In this document: positions 34,083 to 43,805 of the stretch, piece after piece
Layout: each line of letters opens with the position of its first letter
Position numbering within the stretch: the first letter of the stretch is position 1
Assembly (NCBI GenBank): GCA_944389415.1
Contig: CALXMF010000001.1
Coordinates: 558,001-622,000 of the forward strand
DNA from: an uncultured Spirochaetota bacterium
Lineage (GTDB): Bacteria > Spirochaetota > Spirochaetia > Treponematales > Treponemataceae
Direction: 5' to 3'
DNA: 64,000 nucleotides
Position numbers and translations under genes: made by a program
The notes under the pieces: model-generated
What the model saw: the letters and a program-made list of their open reading frames with translations, nothing else
Told to the model about the DNA's origin: nothing
Databases searched by the model: none

Positions 34083-35120
34083 TTACTTTCCTGGCGGCGG
34101 CGGTTTATCCTGCCGCGGAGCGCCGGCAGGTTCTGTCTGTCTGATACGCATGCGTCCCATACCGCCTTCCTGCAGCTGCTGTTTTAACCTGTCTCCATTG
34201 TTTACTCCGGACAGAATTTTGACAAATGATGTTCCATACGCCTCAACTTCAACTGTTACACGCTGCGTTGATCCGTCCGGCAGAATTTTTTCTGCAAATG
34301 GTGTACCGTCAGGCGCGTAGCCGATAGCCTGCCGTTCAACAAGCAGGATTGTTTCCGGCGGGCTTATTTCAATTTCACCGGTGAATGAGTAATTCGGCAG
34401 AATTATATCCGGCGGATTATTGATACGGACTTCTGTTTTTACTACAGAGGCGCCGCGATCTGTAATTGAGGCGACAGCATACGATGAAACGACAAAACCC
34501 TCAACAATGTGGCCTTCATATGCCGGAAATGAAAAAGATACTTTCTGTCCTGCTCGTAATTTGGGAGCGTCTGTTTCAGCAACTTCCACAAGAGCTTTTA
34601 GATAACTGCGGTCAATCATTGTACCGACGACGTCTTTCGCTTCTAGGTAATCTCCTTCTGCCACATCAAGGTAGGCCACAATACCGTCAAAATTCGCTTT
34701 TATGAGGCGGTCTTCAAGTTTTTGCCGGAGTACTTCTCTCTGTTTAAGCAGAATATCTAAATCTCGTAAAGCACCGTCGATTTGTGCCTGTTCAATTTCA
34801 TAATCCTGCTGCTCAAGATCAAAGAGCTGCGAGGTATCATCTATTTTCATAACGAGATCACCTTTTTTTACAGTATCACCAGCGGCAACGTATACGCCGG
34901 TGATTGTTCCGTCGCCGGCAGCCTGAAGTTCCTGTTCCTGTGCTGCTGAAATTGTGCCAGCTATTTCAATAATATTTTCTACTGTTTCACTATGAACCTG
35001 GTATACGCGTTCTGAATTTTTTGGCGCTGACAGAATCCGTATCCCTGTCGCGGTACCGATTATCAGTAATATAACAACTGATATAACAACAACTTGAATG
35101 ATGATTTTACGAGTATGCAT
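34083..35120 (-). CDS. MacA/HlyD-type periplasmic adaptor
   Basis: 345 residues: an N-terminal membrane anchor (IIIQVVVISVVILLIIGTATG), lipoyl/barrel-sandwich halves (VYVAAGDTVKKGDLVMKIDD and VAEGDYLEAKD), a short helical hairpin, and beta domains; the tail is Pro-rich. It joins the inner-membrane ABC pump to the TolC-like protein. ATG 35120 has GAGAGG 5 nt upstream; a GTG at 35132 is possible but overlaps the tolC stop. Confidence 0.9.
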   Translation of the reverse strand: MHTRKIIIQVVVISVVILLIIGTATGIRILSAPKNSERVYQVHSETVENIIEIAGTISAAQEQELQAAGDGTITGVYVAAGDTVKKGDLVMKIDDTSQLFDLEQQDYEIEQAQIDGALRDLDILLKQREVLRQKLEDRLIKANFDGIVAYLDVAEGDYLEAKDVVGTMIDRSYLKALVEVAETDAPKLRAGQKVSFSFPAYEGHIVEGFVVSSYAVASITDRGASVVKTEVRINNPPDIILPNYSFTGEIEISPPETILLVERQAIGYAPDGTPFAEKILPDGSTQRVTVEVEAYGTSFVKILSGVNNGDRLKQQLQEGGMGRMRIRQTEPAGAPRQDKPPPPGK

Positions 35121-35128
35121 AAGACCTC

Positions 35129-36625
35129 TCACGCTGCCTTATCCGATACAAATAGAAGCTGCAATTCTATAAAAGTAATAATTATGTTTGCGTCTGTAGT
35201 TAGGCACTGTAATTTTGCTGTCGTTTCATTTGTTTCAGCCTGCCGATACTCCAGTTCACTGACCATTCCTAAGGCAAATCGTTTTTGAATTTCTGCTCGC
35301 AGATCCTTTCTGAGCAGGTATAATTCATCATTCGTTTTTTTCTGATGCTCCAGATTTAAAACTGTCTGCTGTATTGCGGTAATTGTCTCCGAGTACATCT
35401 GTTCAGCGTCTTTAATATCGAGTTCTTCTAACTCCGCGTCAAGTGTTTTTTGTTTTTTTTCGATAGCTTTGATTTTTGTTGTATTCGGTATCCATGCTGC
35501 AGATAACGTGAATACTGGTGATGGAGTATTTTTATCTGTACTGACCGGAATGGAAACACCTGCTTTTGCGGTGATACCGTGCCATGAGAAAGTGAGGCCG
35601 ATATCGGCAGTATTTAGGTCGGCAGTATCCTCATTTTTCCATGTAAAACCACCGCTTGCGCCAAGTGCAAAGTCTGTATCAATTTTTCGTTCCAGAGAAC
35701 CAATATAGCGGTTCCAGAGAGCATTCTCTATTGAGACAAAATCTTCCTGGATCAGGTGCTCCATAAACTTGTGTATTTGTCTGGTGATGTCTGCCGGAAT
35801 TGAATCTGGCAGGGGGGCTAATTCCGTATTTTCCGGCAGGACTGGCTGTATTCCGCATTTTGTAAGAAACAGCACATATAGTTGATTATATGTTTGAATG
35901 GCCTCTGTGACAGCCTGAGTGGATGTCTGCACATCGAGTTCAGCTGTCCGGTATGTTGTGGATGTGACAGTATATCCTCTTGTTTTTACAGTCTGCATCG
36001 CAAGTTCATCTTCAAAAAGATCATCTTTTGCAGACATCACTTGCGCCGCTGCCTGATATAGAGTAACAAGGTTTTGATAAAACTCTTTTTCCGCTGTTTT
36101 TGATTGATTCTCAAATGCGCGTTTGGCCTCCAGAACTGCGCGTTCTGTTTTCAGCAATGTGACATTCCGGGAAATATGTTCACTGCCGAGTATTCCTGCG
36201 GTAACTGAAGCTGTTACATCGGCAACGTTATTTTGTGTTCCATCTGTTGTATATGGAACAGTGACGGACACGTCAAGTCCGTTATAGATTGGAATGGAAG
36301 CTGTTAGTGACGGTTCGATCTTAAACCGGACTGTATCATTAATATTCTGTACGCTCATTGTTCCTGTCGCCAACTGCAAGGAAAAACTCTGCTCTGCGGC
36401 TGTTTTTTGCTGCTCCAGAAGCGAATTACGATATTGGGTTTCAAGCCGCCGTAGTTCTATATCTTGTTCCAGATAACCAGCGAGGAGAGACTCTGCATTA
36501 AGCTTTTGCATATTTGTATTTTCCTGTACATATGCAAAATTTGGACAGAAAATGCAAATCAGAATTACAGAGGCAGCGCATCGCAGAATTTTCTTTTGAA
36601 AATAAGAGCAGCTTCTGTGTTTCAT
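35129..36625 (-). CDS. tolC: TolC-family outer-membrane efflux protein
   Basis: 498 residues: signal peptide (ILRCAASVILICIFCPNFA), then long amphipathic helices with TolC-type coiled-coil repeats in two halves and a beta region between them (FKIEPSLTASIPIYNGLDVSVTVP). It should form the outer-membrane channel for the pump encoded by the next three genes, giving a complete MacAB-TolC-type exporter in one operon. Substrate unknown. No Shine-Dalgarno; a TATACT is 11 nt upstream. Confidence 0.83.
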   Translation of the reverse strand: MKHRSCSYFQKKILRCAASVILICIFCPNFAYVQENTNMQKLNAESLLAGYLEQDIELRRLETQYRNSLLEQQKTAAEQSFSLQLATGTMSVQNINDTVRFKIEPSLTASIPIYNGLDVSVTVPYTTDGTQNNVADVTASVTAGILGSEHISRNVTLLKTERAVLEAKRAFENQSKTAEKEFYQNLVTLYQAAAQVMSAKDDLFEDELAMQTVKTRGYTVTSTTYRTAELDVQTSTQAVTEAIQTYNQLYVLFLTKCGIQPVLPENTELAPLPDSIPADITRQIHKFMEHLIQEDFVSIENALWNRYIGSLERKIDTDFALGASGGFTWKNEDTADLNTADIGLTFSWHGITAKAGVSIPVSTDKNTPSPVFTLSAAWIPNTTKIKAIEKKQKTLDAELEELDIKDAEQMYSETITAIQQTVLNLEHQKKTNDELYLLRKDLRAEIQKRFALGMVSELEYRQAETNETTAKLQCLTTDANIIITFIELQLLFVSDKAA

Positions 36626-36636
36626 TGTGTATAAAG

Positions 36637-36664
36637 AGTATAATTAAATGCCTTTGAAAGACAA
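36637..36664 (-). promoter_or_regulatory. Candidate promoter of the efflux operon, near-leaderless
   Basis: On the minus strand TTGTCT (36664-36659), 16 nt, TATACT (36642-36637); ATG 36625 follows after 11 nt. Confidence 0.5.
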
Positions 36665-36683
36665 TATCTTGGTATAAAATTTA

Positions 36684-36776
36684 TTTGTTATAATTTGTTA
36701 TAATATGAATCATGTTGAATAATAATAAAAATTGTCTGTAAAGTTAAGACAATCTATGCAAAATCTGTGATAGATT
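36684..36776. repeat. Tandem repeat and two small hairpins before tkt
   Basis: TTTGTTATAA occurs twice in tandem (36684-36703). Then ATTGTCT (36731-36737) pairs with AGACAAT (36747-36753), and AATCTAT with ATAGATT (about 36752-36776). They lie between the divergent efflux and tkt promoters. Role unknown. Confidence 0.45.
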
Positions 36777-36787
36777 GTAATTAATAA

Positions 36788-36816
36788 TTGCACAAGTTGT
36801 GTTTTTTTTATATACT
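36788..36816 (+). promoter_or_regulatory. Promoter of tkt
   Basis: TTGCAC (36788-36793), 17 nt, TATACT (36811-36816). The leader is about 75 nt, with GGAGG before the start. Confidence 0.6.
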
Positions 36817-36897
36817 TTTTTTATTAAAATATTCTTATAAAGACCGGTGTCATTGCCTGCGGCAAAGCGTCTGGCTTTTATATACGGAGGTTTTCTT

Positions 36898-38865
36898 ATG
36901 ATTAATGAAAAAGGGTTGGAGGCTGTTGCGGCAAGTATCCGCTCTCTGTCCATGGATGCTATTCAGAAAGCTAATTCCGGACATCCTGGCTTGCCGCTTG
37001 GCTGCGCTGAACTGGCAGCAGTGCTCTACGGTGAGATATTAAAACATAATCCGGCGAATTCACATTGGGCTGATAGGGATCGTTTTGTATTATCTGCGGG
37101 GCACGGTTCAATGTTACTGTATTCCATTCTGCATCTGAGCGGTTATGATGTGTCGCTTGATGATATTAAACAATTCCGTCAGGCTGGTTCCCGCTGTCCT
37201 GGACATCCTGAATTTGGCATGACAGATGGTGTCGAGTGTACAACTGGCCCTCTTGGACAGGGTGTCGCGATGGCTGTTGGTATGGCAATTGCGGAAACCA
37301 TGCTTGCTGCACGGTTTAATACAGCGAAACATACCATTGTGGACCATTATACCTACGCGCTTGTTGGCGAAGGCTGTTTGATGGAAGGTATTTCTTCAGA
37401 GGCATGCAGTCTTGCCGGTCATCTCAAACTTGGAAAATTGATTGTTTTTTATGATGAAAATCATATCACTATAGATGGAAATACCGATATCGCATTTACT
37501 GAAGATGTTGCGAAACGTTATGAGGCATATGGATGGCAGGTGCTTCATGGGGATATGTATGATATGAAAGGAATTGCGGAACTCGTTGAAAAGGCAAAAT
37601 CCGATGACCGCCCGTCTTTTATCATGCTGAAATCTCTTATTGGAAAGGGGGCACCAAAGCAGGGTACTCCTGCTGTTCATGGTGCTCCTCTTGGTGATGA
37701 AGGAGTTGCAGCAGCAAAGAAGGAACTTGGACTTCCTGTGGATCAGACATTCTATGTTGTGCCAGAAGCGTCCGCATATTTTGCTTCCCGCAAAGACATA
37801 TTCGCTGCGGCTGAGGCTAAATGGAATACCGTATTTGATGAATGGTCAAAAGAAAATCCGGAAAAGCGTGCGGAGTGGGATGCGTGTATGGCAGGAAAAG
37901 CAACAGATAGCGCTGCTCTTCCTGAATATAAAATAGGTGATTCGCTTGCGACGCGCAAAGCCTCCGGTACTGCGCTTAATGTTATGGCGAAACGGTATGT
38001 TTCTTTGGTAGGAGGCTCTGCAGATCTTGAAGGTCCTAATGTAACAGCACTTCCTGGCCTTGGTGTGTACAGCGCTGCTGACCGCGGCGGCAGAACAATA
38101 CGGTTTGGCATCCGGGAATTTGCTATGTCTGCAATCTGTACTGGTATGTCTCTCCATGGCGGACTTCGGCCGTTCTGTGCGACATTTGCGGTTTTTGCAG
38201 ATTATCTGCGACCTTCTTTACGTCTTGCAGCTTTGATGAAACAGCCTGTGATTTATGTGCTTACCCATGATTCTATCTATGTTGGTGAAGATGGACCGAC
38301 TCATCAGCCTATTGAAACATTCTCCGCGCTGCGTGCTATTCCGAATGTACAGGTTCTGCGTGCTGGTGATGCAGAAGAAGCTAGCATTGCTTGGGAGATG
38401 GCAATGGAAAGCACTGATCATCCTGTCTGTATGGGCTTTACTCGGCAGAATCTGACTGTATATGAAAAAGATGATCCCGATTGGCGCAATACAATGCGGA
38501 CAGGTGCGTATATTGTCCGGAAGGGCAGTGATACTCCGGATATTACGGTACTTGCCAGCGGTTCTGAAGTTTCTCTTGTTCTTGATGCTGCTGCCAAGGT
38601 TTCGGGTAAAACTGTCCGTGTGGTTTCTGTCCCTGATCGTGAGCTTTTCAAAAAACAGCCGGCTGTTATTCGTGAAAAAATAATTGGCAATGCCGCGCGA
38701 GTTGTTGCTGTTGAGGCTGGTTCCCGTATGGGGTGGGAGGGTCTTGCCAGCGGAGAAGACAGTCTGTTCTGTATTGACCGATTTGGTGAGTCCGCACCTG
38801 CAAAAGAGGTTGCCCGTATGCTTGGTTTTACTGCTGATAAACTTGCTGAATGCCTGAATAAATAG
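36898..38865 (+). CDS. tkt: Transketolase
   Basis: 655 residues with the full-length transketolase layout: thiamine-diphosphate domain with SGHPGLPLG and GEGCLMEG, pyrimidine domain with [21 protein letters not shown] and [18 protein letters not shown], and a C-terminal domain. It moves two-carbon units in the non-oxidative pentose phosphate pathway. GGAGG lies 8 nt before ATG 36898; an upstream in-frame start at 36847 is rejected. Single-gene unit between its own promoter and terminator. Confidence 0.95.
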   Translation: MINEKGLEAVAASIRSLSMDAIQKANSGHPGLPLGCAELAAVLYGEILKHNPANSHWADRDRFVLSAGHGSMLLYSILHLSGYDVSLDDIKQFRQAGSRCPGHPEFGMTDGVECTTGPLGQGVAMAVGMAIAETMLAARFNTAKHTIVDHYTYALVGEGCLMEGISSEACSLAGHLKLGKLIVFYDENHITIDGNTDIAFTEDVAKRYEAYGWQVLHGDMYDMKGIAELVEKAKSDDRPSFIMLKSLIGKGAPKQGTPAVHGAPLGDEGVAAAKKELGLPVDQTFYVVPEASAYFASRKDIFAAAEAKWNTVFDEWSKENPEKRAEWDACMAGKATDSAALPEYKIGDSLATRKASGTALNVMAKRYVSLVGGSADLEGPNVTALPGLGVYSAADRGGRTIRFGIREFAMSAICTGMSLHGGLRPFCATFAVFADYLRPSLRLAALMKQPVIYVLTHDSIYVGEDGPTHQPIETFSALRAIPNVQVLRAGDAEEASIAWEMAMESTDHPVCMGFTRQNLTVYEKDDPDWRNTMRTGAYIVRKGSDTPDITVLASGSEVSLVLDAAAKVSGKTVRVVSVPDRELFKKQPAVIREKIIGNAARVVAVEAGSRMGWEGLASGEDSLFCIDRFGESAPAKEVARMLGFTADKLAECLNK

Positions 38866-38878
38866 TTGTGATTGAAAA

Positions 38879-38926
38879 TAAAAACGGCGGTCTCTGATAT
38901 ATCAGACTCTGCCGTTTTTATTTTTA
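38879..38926. terminator. Bidirectional terminator after tkt
   Basis: Outer arms TAAAAACGGC (38879-38888) and GCCGTTTTTA (38911-38920) enclose the palindrome TCTGATATATCAGA (38893-38906). T-runs occur on both strands between convergent genes. Confidence 0.8.
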
Positions 38927-39406
38927 AAAGCTGGAGTTTCGTTTTGCAAGAAGCCGCTGCACATGTGGCTGGAGATCCGTTATATCTGACAGGCTTTCAA
39001 AAAATAGAGTGGCTTTTGTTTGATCTGGCAGCAATATTTGTACAGTGATTGTTTTGGTCTGCTGTGACAAAAAAGAAAATATACCCCGCTTTGCGGCAGG
39101 CAGTTTGATATCTAGAATCTGATCTGGTGTGAAAACGGCATACTGTTCCTTGGGAGGGGCAGCTTGTACGGCAGTTCTGAATAATGCCGCCATTGATGTT
39201 TCTGAGGCATGAACAAAGAAATGCAGATTTTGCTCTCCGAAAATAAGCAATCCCCAGATATCTTGTTTGCCAGGAGAACATTCTAAGCCAAAAGCATTCA
39301 GAGCACTTGGTGTAGTGTGCATCCTTGCCATCAGGATATGGTGAACATGGTCACCGTGTTTTTGTTCAAAATCGTTTGCAAATGCTTTTACAGTGGAATT
39401 TTCCAT
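38924..39406 (-). CDS. Conserved-looking cytoplasmic protein of unknown function
   Basis: 160 residues, no signal or membrane helix. Mixed alpha/beta composition with GKQDIWGLLIFGEQNLHFFVH in the middle. I recognise no family. It has its own promoter with an operator-like palindrome and a start codon without ribosome site 6 nt after the -10. Confidence 0.65.
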   Translation of the reverse strand: MENSTVKAFANDFEQKHGDHVHHILMARMHTTPSALNAFGLECSPGKQDIWGLLIFGEQNLHFFVHASETSMAALFRTAVQAAPPKEQYAVFTPDQILDIKLPAAKRGIFSFLSQQTKTITVQILLPDQTKATLFFESLSDITDLQPHVQRLLAKRNSSF

Positions 39407-39412
39407 ATTCGT

Positions 39413-39441
39413 ATCATATAGAGAACTCTCTATCCGGACAA
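39413..39441 (-). promoter_or_regulatory. Leaderless promoter with palindrome in the spacer
   Basis: On the minus strand TTGTCC (39441-39436), 17 nt, TATGAT (39418-39413), then 6 nt to ATG 39406. The spacer holds the palindrome ATAGAGAACTCTCTAT (39418-39433, 7-bp arms), which is well placed for a repressor. Confidence 0.65.
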
Positions 39442-39502
39442 GCCATAGATAAGTAGTGAATACTTTTTCTCTGATAAAGGTTTATTTATTAATGATATTT
39501 TA

Positions 39503-39531
39503 TTGTGATTCTTGTTCAGATATGATATAAC
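39503..39531 (+). promoter_or_regulatory. Candidate promoter of the XpaC/TelA cluster, near-leaderless
   Basis: TTGTGA (39503-39508), 17 nt, TATAAC (39526-39531); ATG 39542 follows after 10 nt with no Shine-Dalgarno. Confidence 0.5.
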
Positions 39532-39541
39532 TGTTTATACA

Positions 39542-40456
39542 ATGGGCTTGGAAAATGGGATCCCGGATTCTGTATATTCTGATACCTCAAATTATAGATC
39601 TTTTTTCTTTATACTGGTTGTAGTAGGCTGTCTGATCGGAATAATTATTGGGCTGTGCAGCATTCTGCGGCTATTTTTTTCTGATATTATCAAAATAAAT
39701 GTCTTTCTCGTGTGCGGAGAAATACTTGCATGTATTATATGCGGTATTGTTGTCTGGTATGCAATGATACGACTCCGGCAAGTAGAAAGATTTGTCAGTT
39801 ATAAATTGTTTATTGGGGATCAGTCGTGTGTCTTAATAACTGATCTTGCAAAAATGTGCGGTCATACCGAATCATTTGTTTTGCATGATATCCGTATCAT
39901 GTTGCGCCGGAAATGGTTTGTCCAAGGACAGTTGAATGAAAATACCAGAGAGCTTTTTCTGACAAAGGAGGCATGGAAAGCCCGGCAGTCAGGACGCAGT
40001 GTGAACCAGATCATTAAAATAACGCGGAAAGATTTATCTCGATATGATGAATTTAGCCGGTACTTTCTTGAGAGATGTTACTCAGTGCTGGAAATTTTAT
40101 CAAAGGATATCTCTTTGCCACTTTCTTTTATAATACGGCAAAAACTGCAATTGTTGTATTCTCTGATAGTGGATATTGCTCATGGTATTGAGGAATCTCC
40201 TGGGCATGCTCGTGAATTGGAAAAATTTGCTGATAAATATATACCGACACTCACGAAAGTTCTTGATAATATACATTGCCGTTTGCAGATATCAGAATGT
40301 AATAAATTATCTGCCGTTGAAGAGCGCGAAGTTATTAGTTCCCTTGAGACTCTCAGCGGTGCTTTTTCTGATGTTCTTGATGTTCTTTTTGAAGATTCTG
40401 ATTGGAATATAGATAGTGAAATAGCTGTGTATAATACAGGTCTTAATCAATTATAG
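39542..40456 (+). CDS. XpaC-like membrane protein, copy 1
   Basis: 304 residues: two membrane helices (about 20-75), a winged-helix-like part (VLITDLAKMCGHTESFVLHDIRIMLRRKWF), then a helical domain like the C-terminus of XpaC (KYIPTLTKVLDN and LSGAFSDVLDVLFEDSDWNIDSEI). It shares its whole layout with the next gene, so the pair is a tandem duplication. XpaC was named for hydrolysis of an indolyl phosphate; its true role is unknown. The start at ATG 39542 is preferred over TTG 39512. Confidence 0.75.
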   Translation: MGLENGIPDSVYSDTSNYRSFFFILVVVGCLIGIIIGLCSILRLFFSDIIKINVFLVCGEILACIICGIVVWYAMIRLRQVERFVSYKLFIGDQSCVLITDLAKMCGHTESFVLHDIRIMLRRKWFVQGQLNENTRELFLTKEAWKARQSGRSVNQIIKITRKDLSRYDEFSRYFLERCYSVLEILSKDISLPLSFIIRQKLQLLYSLIVDIAHGIEESPGHARELEKFADKYIPTLTKVLDNIHCRLQISECNKLSAVEEREVISSLETLSGAFSDVLDVLFEDSDWNIDSEIAVYNTGLNQL

Positions 40457-40510
40457 TTTTTCAATATATACTCCTTGTGCGGAGTAGGAAAAGTATGTTA
40501 TCGTTACACT

Positions 40511-41473
40511 ATGAATTCGTTTTCAGACATTTTTGATGATTCAAAATTTGCCAATACAATGACATTCGGTGCCGGGTATCTGATTATGATGATTCTTGGA
40601 GCTCTGATGGGTGTATCAATGGGGCTCGTAAGTTTGTTTATTGTTATCGGGGCTCTCGCCAGTGAAACTGCTTGGTTATTTTTTCTTGCCGTAATTTTTG
40701 CGGGTATATGCATTCCCTGTTGTATTATTGGAATAATAGGTGCTAAGGGGCGGAAACTGCTCCGGCGGTTTAATCGGTATAAATCACTACTTGGAACACG
40801 TTCTGTTGTAAATATCGCAGATATCGCGCGAGGAATGCGTTTATCTGAACAGACTGTAGTGGCAGATATGCGGCTGTTGATTGACAAGCGCTGGTTTAAG
40901 CAGGGACATTTAACAGATGATAATACTGCATTGATTGTGACTGATGCGGCATGGAATGAGTACCTTTTACTGGAGCAGCGCCGTGCTGCGTCTCAGGCAA
41001 AAGAGAGTAAAGATTCAGCTCCGGATACGCTTACCGGAGACGCACGTACTGTATATACTGAGAGTGCGGCGTTCATTGAACAGCTGAAATCAAAAAGGGT
41101 GCTAATTCGTGATGGTGAAACGGCTGATTCTGTGGAAAGGCTGATTCTACGGGCTGAAAAAATTATGGCTCGATTGCGCGAATATCCCTCCAGTGCAGCT
41201 AAGCTTGAAAAATTTTCAGGATATTTCTTGCCTACTGCGTGTAAGCTGCTTGATAATTATATACAGATAGAAGATGATGGCACATCTGGTACAACGGCAG
41301 TTCAGACACTGTCTGAAATCAGACAGGCGCTTGTTACGTTGTCCGGTGCGTTTGATCGTCTTTTAGATAGTTTGTATCAGGATACGGCATGGGATATTTC
41401 TTCTGATATAACTGTGCTTAATGCTGTTTTAGCACGAGAGGGGTTATGCGGAAACTCTTTTACTGAAGTATAA
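40511..41473 (+). CDS. XpaC-like membrane protein, copy 2
   Basis: 320 residues with the same order as copy 1: two membrane helices, a winged-helix-like part (VVNIADIARGMRLSEQTVVADMRLLIDKRWFKQG), a linker, and the XpaC helical domain (YFLPTACKLLDNYIQIE to ISSDITVLNAVLAREGL), which is more typical of the family than copy 1. It stands directly before telA, the usual partner. No ribosome site lies at the right distance for ATG 40511; a 13-codon reading frame with AGGA (40495-40536) overlaps the start. Confidence 0.8.
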   Translation: MNSFSDIFDDSKFANTMTFGAGYLIMMILGALMGVSMGLVSLFIVIGALASETAWLFFLAVIFAGICIPCCIIGIIGAKGRKLLRRFNRYKSLLGTRSVVNIADIARGMRLSEQTVVADMRLLIDKRWFKQGHLTDDNTALIVTDAAWNEYLLLEQRRAASQAKESKDSAPDTLTGDARTVYTESAAFIEQLKSKRVLIRDGETADSVERLILRAEKIMARLREYPSSAAKLEKFSGYFLPTACKLLDNYIQIEDDGTSGTTAVQTLSEIRQALVTLSGAFDRLLDSLYQDTAWDISSDITVLNAVLAREGLCGNSFTEV

Positions 41474-41509
41474 CCTGTATTATGAATAGATAAGCTATGA
41501 GGAATGATA

Positions 41510-42658
41510 ATGACTGGAATTAATGAAGAGCAAATGCAGCCGTCGCTGACACTGACGCCGTTTTCATCAGTATCTGAAACAGAGGTTGTTTCTGAACAGC
41601 AGACAGAGAAACCAATCTGGGATGACAGTTTATTATCAGAGGCGGAACGCGAGCAGATACAGAAATTTGCCTCTGAGATTGATATCAGTAACAGTACGAT
41701 GGTAATGCAGTACGGTGCCGGTGCGCAGAAAAAACTAGCAGATTTTTCAGAAAAGGCATTAGAGAATGTCCGGACACAGGATCTTGGTGAAATTGGTAAT
41801 ATGCTTTCGAATGTCATTAGTGAGCTGCGTAATTTTGACACGGGTAATGATAGTGGTCTATTTGGGTTCTTCCGGAAAGGTGCAAACAAAATAGCTGCGT
41901 TAAAAACACGATATGAGAAAGTAGAGTCAAGTATAAATACAGTATGTAAACAGCTTGAGGAACGGCAGCTAGAACTGATGAAAGATGCCGCGATGCTGGA
42001 TAAAATGTATGAGCTGAATAAAACATATTTTAAAGAATTAAGTATGTATATCCTTGCTGGTAAAAAGCGTCTTGATCAGATACGGAATGGAACACTTGCA
42101 GAACTTGTTGCTCAAGCTCGCCAAAGCGGTAAGCCAGAAGATGCTCAGGCTGCAAAAGATATGGAATCGTTGTGTGTGCGTTTTGAGAAAAAACTGTATG
42201 ATCTTGAATTGAGCAGAACTATTTCTCTTCAGACTGCACCTCAGTTACGTCTTGTGCAGGATAATGATACGATTATGGCTGAGAAGATACAGTCTACACT
42301 GATTAACACCATACCGTTATGGAAAAATCAGATGGTGATAGCTCTTGGTGTTGAACATGCGAATCAGGCTGCTGAGGCTCAGCGTTCAGTTACCGATATG
42401 ACAAATCAGCTGCTTAGGAAAAACGCTGATGCGCTGAAAACTGCAACGATAAATACAGCACGTGAATCAGAACGCGGTATTGCTGATATAGAAACGTTGA
42501 AAGCGACAAATGAGTCTCTTATTGCGACTTTTGATGAAGTAGTTCGTATTCAGGATGAAGGCAGACAGAAACGCATGGAGGCTGAAGCTGAGATGCTCAG
42601 GATTGAGCAAGAGCTAAAAGCTAAGATGATTGAAATAAGCGGACGTAAATCGCCTTAA
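41510..42658 (+). CDS. telA: TelA-family protein (toxic anion resistance)
   Basis: 382 residues, nearly all helical, with the TelA family pattern: LFGFFRKGANKIAALKTRYEKVESSINTV, then QTAPQLRLVQDND and INTIPLWKNQMVIALG. TelA-type proteins are linked to tellurite and cell-envelope stress resistance, but the mechanism is unknown. GAGGA lies 6 nt before ATG 41510; the ATG at 41504 is too close to it. Downstream of the XpaC pair. Confidence 0.9.
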   Translation: MTGINEEQMQPSLTLTPFSSVSETEVVSEQQTEKPIWDDSLLSEAEREQIQKFASEIDISNSTMVMQYGAGAQKKLADFSEKALENVRTQDLGEIGNMLSNVISELRNFDTGNDSGLFGFFRKGANKIAALKTRYEKVESSINTVCKQLEERQLELMKDAAMLDKMYELNKTYFKELSMYILAGKKRLDQIRNGTLAELVAQARQSGKPEDAQAAKDMESLCVRFEKKLYDLELSRTISLQTAPQLRLVQDNDTIMAEKIQSTLINTIPLWKNQMVIALGVEHANQAAEAQRSVTDMTNQLLRKNADALKTATINTARESERGIADIETLKATNESLIATFDEVVRIQDEGRQKRMEAEAEMLRIEQELKAKMIEISGRKSP

Positions 42659-42676
42659 TTGGTTCAATATCAAAAT

Positions 42677-43804
42677 ATGAAAGTATTGCTGTTGGTTATG
42701 ATGTTCTGTTCGGGGCTAGGTTTTGCTTCCGGGATACAGGATAGTGGTCAAAGAATTCCTGTTAGAGTTGGTATCCATAATAATGGCGGCGGCAGTTCTC
42801 TTGCTGCCGTTGCACTTGAGTGTGGTTTTTTTGCTAAATATGGAATAGATCCTATTTTCACAATCGTCGAAAGCGGAAAAACAGAAATGGTTGCGATGCG
42901 TGCCAACAGACGCAGTCTAGACATTGGATATATTGGTACTGGTGCTATCTGGAATGCACTTGATGCGTCTGGGAATTCTGTTTCGCTTGTCTTTTTTGAT
43001 AATTTCAGCAATTCAGAAAACTTGCTTGCCCGTAAAGGACTTTTTTCGGATATAAGCGGAAATGGTTTAAGGGATAAAGAAACGTTGTTTAATGGACTGA
43101 AAGGCAAAATAGTATATATGGAATATAATACGAGCTCGGAGGTCTGGTTTCGACAACTGATAGATATTTTAAATGACGGGCATCCAGTATCTCAGAAAAT
43201 CTGGATTGATTTCGATGAGAAAAATAAGTTCCCTGCCTACCATCCGCCAAACACCAATGTGAAAAATAAAGTTTCAGTAGTACAAATGCAGAACAGCCGT
43301 TTACCTGAAGCTCTTGCGACAGGTAAAATTGATATAGCGGTTTGTTATGCCCCGATGGCTCAGGAGTATTATGCTGTAGCAGCAGATATTACAGAGAGTA
43401 TCGCGTCATCTGTTACAGAAATCTTTCTTTCTGAGCAGAAATTTCTTTCAGCGTGGATTGCCAGCGATGCATGGCTGGAATCAAATCGCAGATTGGCACA
43501 GAATTTTATAAACGCACTATATGAAGCTGCTCTATGGCGTGCGGTGCATCCCTCAGAAGCGATGCGTGCAGCGGAGCGGCTTTGCGGTAAACAGACAGGT
43601 ACGTTTGATGTTACGGATCTAGAAATGTTTACTCAATCTGAGTATGAATGGTATTTTGCAGAATCGGAGGGGTGTGAGTATATTCGTTCGCTCTATGCAA
43701 ATGCCCGCAAACTGCTGCCAGAAGCCGTCCCTGTTAAGCCATTTGATAAAATATGTGATAAGACGCTTATGATAAACGCAATCCTCAATAATAAAAATAG
43801 TTAG
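42677..43804 (+). CDS. NMT1/nitrate-sulfonate-type substrate-binding protein, solitary
   Basis: 375 residues. Signal peptide MKVLLLVMMFCSGLGFAS without lipobox, then a type II periplasmic-binding fold (RVGIHNNGGGSSLAAVALECGFFAKYGIDP, IGYIGTGAIWNAL, KGKIVYMEYNTSSEVWF). This pattern is typical of taurine, nitrate or thiamine-precursor binding proteins. No permease or ATPase gene is next to it, so the transporter partner must be elsewhere or it acts as a sensor. It starts 18 nt after telA and may belong to that operon. Confidence 0.8.
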   Translation: MKVLLLVMMFCSGLGFASGIQDSGQRIPVRVGIHNNGGGSSLAAVALECGFFAKYGIDPIFTIVESGKTEMVAMRANRRSLDIGYIGTGAIWNALDASGNSVSLVFFDNFSNSENLLARKGLFSDISGNGLRDKETLFNGLKGKIVYMEYNTSSEVWFRQLIDILNDGHPVSQKIWIDFDEKNKFPAYHPPNTNVKNKVSVVQMQNSRLPEALATGKIDIAVCYAPMAQEYYAVAADITESIASSVTEIFLSEQKFLSAWIASDAWLESNRRLAQNFINALYEAALWRAVHPSEAMRAAERLCGKQTGTFDVTDLEMFTQSEYEWYFAESEGCEYIRSLYANARKLLPEAVPVKPFDKICDKTLMINAILNNKNS

Positions 43805-43805
43805 T

